Below, one piece after another: positions 58,528 through 64,000 of a DNA stretch of 64,000 nt; the stretch's first letter is position 1; each line of letters begins with the position of its first letter. A program made the position numbers and the translations under genes. The stretch is from Thalassotalea litorea. GTDB taxonomy: Bacteria; Pseudomonadota; Gammaproteobacteria; Enterobacterales; Alteromonadaceae. The notes under the pieces are model-generated. The model was not told the origin of the DNA. It ran no database searches and saw only the letters and a program-made list of their open reading frames with translations. The DNA is taken from the NCBI RefSeq assembly GCF_005843925.1, contig NZ_VCBC01000003.1, positions 62,001 to 126,000 of the forward strand, in the 5' to 3' direction.

Positions 58528-61500
58528 TGGATGATACCAATAAAGGTTTGATTGCCTGGTTTGCCCGCAACCCGGTTGCGGCGAATCTATTAATGGCGGT
58601 GATCATCATTGGTGGTCTGCTTACCATGGGCACCATTCGTAAACAAATATTCCCGCAAATTGAAATTAACTGGTTACGTTATCAAGCTGCGTATCCGGGC
58701 GCGGCGCCACAGGAAGTGGAAGAAGGTATCACGATTAAAGTCGAAGAAGCGCTTGAATCCGTACCTGGGCTGGAAAGAACCATTACTTATTCGGGTCGTA
58801 ACTTATCCAACGGTTGGTTCCGTGTCGACGATAACTACGATGCTCAAGTCGTACTCGAAGAAGTTAAATCACAAATAGACTCTATTTCCACCTTTCCTGC
58901 CGGCATGGAACGGCCAACGGTTGAACGTATAAAAATGGAACAGGAAGTTCTGAATATTAGTTTATATGGCGATTTAACCCAGATTCAATTGAAGGAGTTA
59001 GGCCGGAAAATTCATGATGAAATTCGGCAGTTACCCTTGGTCAACATTACCGAATTCAATAGTGGTTTAAATTATGAAATCGCCATTGAAGTTTCCAAAG
59101 ACAAGCTGCGTGCCTACAACTTAAGCTTCACCGATGTTGCTAATGCGGTGCGCAACTGGTCGCGAAATATGTCTGCAGGGCAAATTCGTGCTGAAAACGG
59201 CTATATCAATCTGCGCGTCGAAAACCAGGCTTATGTGGGGCAGGAATTTGAAAACTTACCGCTGATCACGCGTGAAGATGGCTCAAAGATCTTATTGGGT
59301 GATCTTGCTACTGTCACCGATGGTTTTGAACAAGGTATCCAGTATTCAAGGTTTAACGGTAAAAACGCGGTGTCGTTTGAAGTGAAAGCCGCGCATGACC
59401 AATCGATTACCGATATCGCTGATGTCGTTAATAATTACATTGCCGCGAAGCAAAATACCTTGCCCGCAGGCGTTAATCTGGAAAGTTGGGTGGATCTAAC
59501 GGAATATCTGGAAGAGCGCCTGGATATGATGATCTCCAACCTGGCCAGTGGTGCCATATTAGTGTTTTTAATGCTGGCGTTGTTTCTACGCATTCGCTTG
59601 GCATTTTGGGTGATGATGGGCTTACCGGTTTGCTTTTTGGGCACACTGTTGTTTATGCCAATGTCATTTATCAATGTCACCATCAGTTTAACCAGCTTAT
59701 TTGCCTTTATTATGGTGTTGGGGATTGTCGTTGATGATGCCATTGTGATGGGTGAAAGTGCTCACAGTGAAGTTGAACAAAGTGGCAACAGCATCGAAAG
59801 CGTGATTCGTGGCGTTAAACGAGTGGCAATGCCGGCAACCTTTGGTGTCTTAACGACGATTGCCGCCTTTATGCCTTTTGTTATTGCCGATGGTCCGCAA
59901 GCGGCCTGGGGACAAGCCATTGGTATGGTCGTGGTGCTGTGTTTGATCTTCTCATTAATCGAATCGAAACTAATTTTGCCGTCGCATTTAGCAACGATGA
60001 AAACCAAAGTCCATAATCCACGCAATCCGTTTGATGTATTACGGTTGAAAATTGATACAGGGTTGAAAAACTTTATTGCCAAAGTTTACCGACCTATGTT
60101 GGTAAAAACCGTGGAATATAGATACGCCTTGGTCTGTTTGTTTATCGCCTTAATTATGGTGTGTGTCGGGTTATTTAGTGGTGGTCTTGTACGCTCGACG
60201 GGGATGCCGAAAGTTCCTCATGATTTTCCAAGAGTAAATCTTGAGATGAATCTGGATTCATCAGAGCAAGCCACATTGGATGCCGCGCGGGCGATTGAAA
60301 AATCTTTGCATGAGGTTGATCGTCAGCTTGAGTTGGAACATGGCTCTAAAATGATTGACGTGATGCTGGTTTATTTAAGAGACCGAACTCGGGCGGGTAT
60401 CACGGTTAAATTAGTCAGACCTGAAGATCGACCGTTGACGACGTTTGAAGTTGCTGAACGCTGGCGCGCTAATTTGCCGGTGATCCCCGGGGTCAAAAAG
60501 CTGGAGATTCAAGATACCTTGTTTGGCTCGGATATGGATGACGGTGATATTAGCTTTAGACTTGAATCTCAGGACGATCAGCAATTGCTTGGAGCCTCCA
60601 AAGCGCTTAAAGATAAGTTAAACACTTTAGTGGGGGTCAGTGATGTCAATGATTCACGGATGGACAGCGCGAAAGAAGTGCAGTTTGACTTAAAACCATT
60701 AGCCTATTCTTTAGGGTTGACGCTCGCCGATGTGGCGCAGCAGGTTGGCTACAGTTTCTATGGCCTGGAAGCGCAACGCATTTTGCGTAACGGTGAAGAA
60801 ATTAAAGTCATGGTGCGTTACCCGTTAGAGCAGCGTAGCTCGATTGGTCATGTCGATGATGTAATGGTTAAAGCGCCTAATGGAGCGGAAGTGCCATTGT
60901 CGGAAATCGCCGATATTCGTATTGTCGATGGGGTCAACCAAATTCGTCGTGAAAATGGCAACCGTACCATCAATGTTTGGGCGAAAGTCGATTCATTTCA
61001 GGCCGAGCCATTTGAAATCGCTAAGGATATTCGTGAAAACTTTATTCCTGAATTACGTAAAATATACCCGGGGTTAAAAAGCGAGCTAGGTGGTCAAATT
61101 CAAGAGGAAATTGACAGTCAAAGATCCTTGATGCGAGATGCCGGCATTACCCTGTTGATTATTTTTAGCTTACTGGCCATACCTTTGCGCTCATATAGTC
61201 AGCCAATTATCATCATGTCGGTCATTCCGTTTGGTTTTATTGGTGCTGTGATTGGCCATATGATCCATGGTCTGGATTTGAGTAGCTTCTCTTTCTTTGG
61301 CTTGATTGCCGCTGCTGGGGTCGTCGTCAACGATTCTTTGGTGATGATTGATTATGTCAATAAAGCTCGACAAACGGGTATCACTGCCGCCAAAGCGGTG
61401 GTTGAGGCCGGTTGTAAACGCTTTAGGGCGATATTGTTAACCTCGTTAACGACGTTTATTGGTTTGGTGCCGATTATGCTGGAAACCAGCATGCAGGCGA

Positions 61501-61727
61501 AGATGGTTGTGCCGATGGCAATTTCCCTTGCCTATGGTGTACTGTTTGCCACCGTGGTGACATTAATCTTAATTCCATGTCTGTATATCGTTTTTGAAGA
61601 TATCGGCCGTGCGTTTAAGCGTATGATTGCCTGGTTCAAGGGCGAAGATGAAAAATCTGTTTTAGCAACTCAAGTGTTGAATGAGACAAAAATAGATGAT
61701 TACAGTCCAAGCTCCAAAGATTGGTAA
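58527..61727 (+). CDS. RND efflux permease
   Basis: A 1066-residue inner-membrane pump of the RND superfamily. Features are NPVAANLLMAVIIIGGLLTM (first membrane helix), QAAYPGAAPQEVEEGITIKV, the proton-relay segment GIVVDDAIVMGESAHSE in TM4, FGVLTTIAAFMPFV, a second periplasmic domain, and AAAGVVVNDSLVMIDYV plus LTSLTTFIGLVPIMLE in the second helix block. It is distinct from the RND pump at 2.8-6.1 kb in sequence. It starts in a 1-nt overlap with the adaptor and ends before a rho-independent terminator. Confidence 0.92.
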   Translation: MDDTNKGLIAWFARNPVAANLLMAVIIIGGLLTMGTIRKQIFPQIEINWLRYQAAYPGAAPQEVEEGITIKVEEALESVPGLERTITYSGRNLSNGWFRVDDNYDAQVVLEEVKSQIDSISTFPAGMERPTVERIKMEQEVLNISLYGDLTQIQLKELGRKIHDEIRQLPLVNITEFNSGLNYEIAIEVSKDKLRAYNLSFTDVANAVRNWSRNMSAGQIRAENGYINLRVENQAYVGQEFENLPLITREDGSKILLGDLATVTDGFEQGIQYSRFNGKNAVSFEVKAAHDQSITDIADVVNNYIAAKQNTLPAGVNLESWVDLTEYLEERLDMMISNLASGAILVFLMLALFLRIRLAFWVMMGLPVCFLGTLLFMPMSFINVTISLTSLFAFIMVLGIVVDDAIVMGESAHSEVEQSGNSIESVIRGVKRVAMPATFGVLTTIAAFMPFVIADGPQAAWGQAIGMVVVLCLIFSLIESKLILPSHLATMKTKVHNPRNPFDVLRLKIDTGLKNFIAKVYRPMLVKTVEYRYALVCLFIALIMVCVGLFSGGLVRSTGMPKVPHDFPRVNLEMNLDSSEQATLDAARAIEKSLHEVDRQLELEHGSKMIDVMLVYLRDRTRAGITVKLVRPEDRPLTTFEVAERWRANLPVIPGVKKLEIQDTLFGSDMDDGDISFRLESQDDQQLLGASKALKDKLNTLVGVSDVNDSRMDSAKEVQFDLKPLAYSLGLTLADVAQQVGYSFYGLEAQRILRNGEEIKVMVRYPLEQRSSIGHVDDVMVKAPNGAEVPLSEIADIRIVDGVNQIRRENGNRTINVWAKVDSFQAEPFEIAKDIRENFIPELRKIYPGLKSELGGQIQEEIDSQRSLMRDAGITLLIIFSLLAIPLRSYSQPIIIMSVIPFGFIGAVIGHMIHGLDLSSFSFFGLIAAAGVVVNDSLVMIDYVNKARQTGITAAKAVVEAGCKRFRAILLTSLTTFIGLVPIMLETSMQAKMVVPMAISLAYGVLFATVVTLILIPCLYIVFEDIGRAFKRMIAWFKGEDEKSVLATQVLNETKIDDYSPSSKDW

Positions 61728-61783
61728 TACGAAAATGGACGGTGTTATAGTGCGCACCGCCCATTATAAGTGAATAAACGAAG

Positions 61784-61814
61784 ATCAGAGTTCCATTGTG
61801 ACTCTGATTTTTTT
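61784..61814 (+). terminator. Rho-independent terminator of the RND operon
   Basis: ATCAGAGT (61784-61791) and ACTCTGAT (61801-61808) form an 8-bp stem with a 9-nt loop followed by six T. It reaches the stop codon of the convergent oxygenase gene. Confidence 0.8.
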
Positions 61815-62652
61815 AATCTTTGACACCAAGCTCTCGCAATCTTTCCAGTAAATAACTGGCTTGAGTATGACGCTCAGATAACACCACTTCCGATCTCGGG
61901 TGTAAAAACAGCGGTAATGAAATCCGCGATTTCTTCATATCCGTACCCTGTGGGTTGATTACCCGATGACTGGTCGACGGGAAGTATCCGCCACTGGCTT
62001 CCTGAAGCATATCACCAATATTGATAATCAAATTACCAAAATCTGACGGTACGTCGAGCCACTCACCGTTTTGCAACTGTACCTGTAATCCGGGTTCATT
62101 GGCGGCCGGTAAAATCGTTAACAAATTGATGTCTTCGTGAGCCGCGGCGCGAATTGCACCGGGATCCTCATCGCCCTGCAATGGTGGATAATGCAATACC
62201 CGAAGCAGTGTATTCGGCGTGTTTTTGATCATATTGGATAGAGGTTCATGGTAGAGCTTTGATACTTCGCTGGGGCTATATGATTCGACCCAGTCCAGTA
62301 GCTCTTCAGCCAGCGATGACGCTTTTTGGTAGTAATCAAGTATCTCATCTTTGAGTTGCGCCGGAATGCGCCCCCAAGGATATACATGGTAATACTCTTT
62401 GATATCTTTTTCTTTGTGACCTTTGGCCGTTTCGGATATCTGCGGACTGAAATAGCCGTCCTGCTTTGCCGGGTCGAATGCGAATTTATGCTTTTCTTCG
62501 GAGTCGAAAAACTCCTGCCAGTTTTTATAAATAGACTCAACTAGCTGCTGTTGTATTGGATGGTTTTTTAATACCCCAAATCCAGTTTCTCTTAATGAGG
62601 CGACAAATTGCTGCGCAGCCTCAGGATGTTTGTAGTCAACGACCTGCATCAT
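61813..62652 (-). CDS. Isopenicillin-N-synthase-like 2-oxoglutarate/Fe(II) oxygenase
   Basis: A 279-residue enzyme of the IPNS-like dioxygenase family. The facial triad is His172, Asp174 (AAHEDINLL) and His229 (PSTSHRVIN); the 2-oxoglutarate-binding pair is Arg243/Ser245 in KSRISLPLF. The N-terminal DIOX_N part has GFGVLKNHPI and EYYHVYPWG. The substrate is unknown; members of this family oxidise amino acids, gibberellins or ethylene precursors. GGAG lies 5 nt before the ATG. It is a single gene. Confidence 0.88.
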   Translation of the reverse strand: MMQVVDYKHPEAAQQFVASLRETGFGVLKNHPIQQQLVESIYKNWQEFFDSEEKHKFAFDPAKQDGYFSPQISETAKGHKEKDIKEYYHVYPWGRIPAQLKDEILDYYQKASSLAEELLDWVESYSPSEVSKLYHEPLSNMIKNTPNTLLRVLHYPPLQGDEDPGAIRAAAHEDINLLTILPAANEPGLQVQLQNGEWLDVPSDFGNLIINIGDMLQEASGGYFPSTSHRVINPQGTDMKKSRISLPLFLHPRSEVVLSERHTQASYLLERLRELGVKD

Positions 62653-62878
62653 TACTTCTCCTTTGTTGCGGTATATTTTAGCTGAACATTGCAGCGATGA
62701 ATATTGCCTGTATTAAATCTTACTGCTATGTTGGTTATATTCAAACCGCCCAATTGAGAGTTTTTTATTCGAGCGCCTTGTATAAGCCTATAAAAATTCG
62801 TTGTGTGTTCGCTTATAAAGGGAAGTTGATCTAAAGCACTTTGAGTGACGGAAAATACTTATAACAAAGGGGACTTTC

Positions 62879-63205
62879 ATGAGGCAATTCCTGTTATCTA
62901 TCTCTGTAACGTTGTTTTTAGTCGCTTGCTCTTCATCGGATGGCGATAATTGTGATGATATTCGCATAAGCTCAGAGCAACAAAACGAATGTCTTAGCTT
63001 GAAAAAACAGATAGATAATGCCCGGGGGCAGCCGATTCTGAGAACCGAATTGGAACGCCGCTATGAGCAGGATTGTTTGAATCTTCGTTACTATCGTGAC
63101 GATCAAGTCGTTGAGCGCTGTCAGAATCAACAGGAAGTGGAAGAGGTGCGCAAAGAAGCAGAGCAGGAAACGGTGGAGCAGAATAAACAATTATCTTCAT
63201 GGTAG
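62879..63205 (+). CDS. Small lipoprotein of unknown function
   Basis: A 108-residue lipoprotein with signal MRQFLLSISVTLFLVAC (lipobox LVAC). The mature part is charged and helical, with several cysteines (NCDDI, NECLSL, QDCLNL, ERCQNQ) that could make disulfides, and ends in a Glu/Gln-rich coil. No family is recognised. It lies 58 bp before the thioredoxin-like gene, which could handle such cysteines. Confidence 0.65.
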   Translation: MRQFLLSISVTLFLVACSSSDGDNCDDIRISSEQQNECLSLKKQIDNARGQPILRTELERRYEQDCLNLRYYRDDQVVERCQNQQEVEEVRKEAEQETVEQNKQLSSW

Positions 63206-63263
63206 CCTGTGCACTTGCGCAGAGTAGTTTTGCTTAGTATTAAACAAATGAGTTGTAACGTGT

Positions 63264-63779
63264 ATGTCTAAAACGATTTCTATGATGTTATTTAGTGTTG
63301 TACTACTCAGTGGTATCGGTCTATATAGTATCTTCGGTCAAGCTCAGGAAGAGAGCGCAGAATCTACAAATATTGCTCAGCAACAATTGAATCAAATGTT
63401 GGCAAAGTATAAGGGCGATGTCATCTATCTGGATTTTTGGGCATCTTGGTGTATCCCCTGTCGTAAATCATTCCCCTGGATGAGCACCATGCAGGATAAA
63501 TATCAGGAACGCGGATTTCGAGTGATCACCGTGAACCTGGATGTGGACAAAACCTTTGCCGAAGACTTCCTCAAGGATCACCCCGCAAAATTCCCGATCA
63601 TTTATGATCCCAGTGGCAAGGTTGGTGAGCAATATCAGTTAAAAGGGATGCCAAGCAGCTTTGTGCTTGGGCGCGACGGTTCCGTCGTAGCGAATCAGGT
63701 TGGATTCTTTGAAGATAAAGTTGAAGAGTATGAGGCTAAAATCGTCGAAATTCTCTCTCTGGAAACCATAGAACCGTAA
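63264..63779 (+). CDS. TlpA/ResA-like periplasmic thioredoxin
   Basis: A 171-residue protein with a signal/anchor segment (MMLFSVVLLSGIGLYSIFG) and a thioredoxin fold: DFWASWCIPC carries the redox-active WCxxC, followed by RKSFPWM, VITVNLDVDKTFAEDFLK, and the cis-proline region GMPSSFVLGRDGSVV. It reduces disulfides or acts in cytochrome c maturation in other bacteria; here the target is unknown, perhaps the cysteine-rich lipoprotein just upstream. Length matches the family. Confidence 0.85.
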   Translation: MSKTISMMLFSVVLLSGIGLYSIFGQAQEESAESTNIAQQQLNQMLAKYKGDVIYLDFWASWCIPCRKSFPWMSTMQDKYQERGFRVITVNLDVDKTFAEDFLKDHPAKFPIIYDPSGKVGEQYQLKGMPSSFVLGRDGSVVANQVGFFEDKVEEYEAKIVEILSLETIEP

Positions 63780-63785
63780 GTTTGA

Positions 63786-63808
63786 GACAAACTAACGGAT
63801 AGTTTGTC
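63786..63808 (+). terminator. Hairpin after the thioredoxin gene
   Basis: GACAAACTA (63786-63794) and TAGTTTGTC (63800-63808) form a perfect 9-bp stem with a 5-nt loop, 7 bp after the stop codon. The following bases are only moderately T-rich. Confidence 0.55.
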
Positions 63809-64000
63809 ATCAAATCTTCTTTAAATCGTCAAATTTGTAAATCTGCAAATTATTCTTATTAAATACAGCATGTAATCATCAATCGGTATCACTTTGAAAG
63901 CGAAAAATCGTTAAAATCCGGCATAGTTAGTTCTGAATATTTGTCGATTATCAGGATTTAAACTACCTTTCTTATTTCATAGTTCGTTGTCATAAAATCA

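Overview
The window looks like chromosomal DNA of a marine gammaproteobacterium of the Alteromonadales (Colwellia, Thalassotalea or Alteromonas relatives). The evidence is the ArcA regulator next to a stand-alone HPt protein, a DUF3081 gene, an OsmC-YcaO fusion, a TonB receptor of the TIGR01782 type surrounded by tryptophan-halogenase-like genes, a GH20 chitobiase, and a lysine riboswitch in front of dapA. The species cannot be named from sequence reading alone. No rRNA, tRNA, CRISPR array, replication origin or intact transposase was seen.

Layout. 0-9.6 kb: a truncated GNAT gene, a BamA/TamA-type barrel protein, galM, an RND efflux pair (minus strand), hutI, a VOC protein and a DUF3081 protein. 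10-22.2 kb: a glycan-uptake island with an SMP-30 protein, three tryptophan-halogenase-family flavoproteins, a large TonB receptor preceded by a perfect 22-bp LacI-type palindrome, and a GH20 lipoprotein. 22.9-27.7 kb: a membrane XRE regulator, then a three-gene minus-strand operon for the compatible solute glucosylglycerate (phosphatase gpgP, synthase gpgS, GH13_18 phosphorylase). A near-consensus sigma-54 promoter and an NtrC enhancer site lie upstream of that operon. This is the most interesting find: it predicts that solute turnover is switched on by nitrogen limitation.

28-39.7 kb: OsmC-YcaO, TerB-like and Bax-inhibitor-like genes flanked by two 83-bp inverted-repeat elements, a CrtI/retinol-saturase-like oxidoreductase, and gltBD (glutamate synthase) with promoter and terminator. 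40-43.2 kb: an accessory patch of small hypothetical genes with an integron attC-like site, an Imm8-like gene and a secreted HExxH protein. 43.3-47.1 kb: folE2, hptA, arcA, rsmC. 47.3-49.8 kb: lysine riboswitch, dapA and an AstE/AspA-family hydrolase.

50-64 kb: a membrane protein, a crotonase, a Zur-box-controlled zinc operon (small His/Cys protein plus ZnuD-like receptor with four His/Glu-rich segments), a lipoprotein, a 12-bp tandem repeat, a CvfB-like S1 protein, a TerB protein, a second RND operon, a 2OG-Fe(II) oxygenase, a lipoprotein and a TlpA-like thioredoxin. Regulation readable in the DNA links several genes to nutrient status: nitrogen (sigma-54/NtrC), zinc (Zur), lysine (riboswitch) and sugar (LacI-type operator). 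Protein identities rest on motif recognition by eye, not on database searches.
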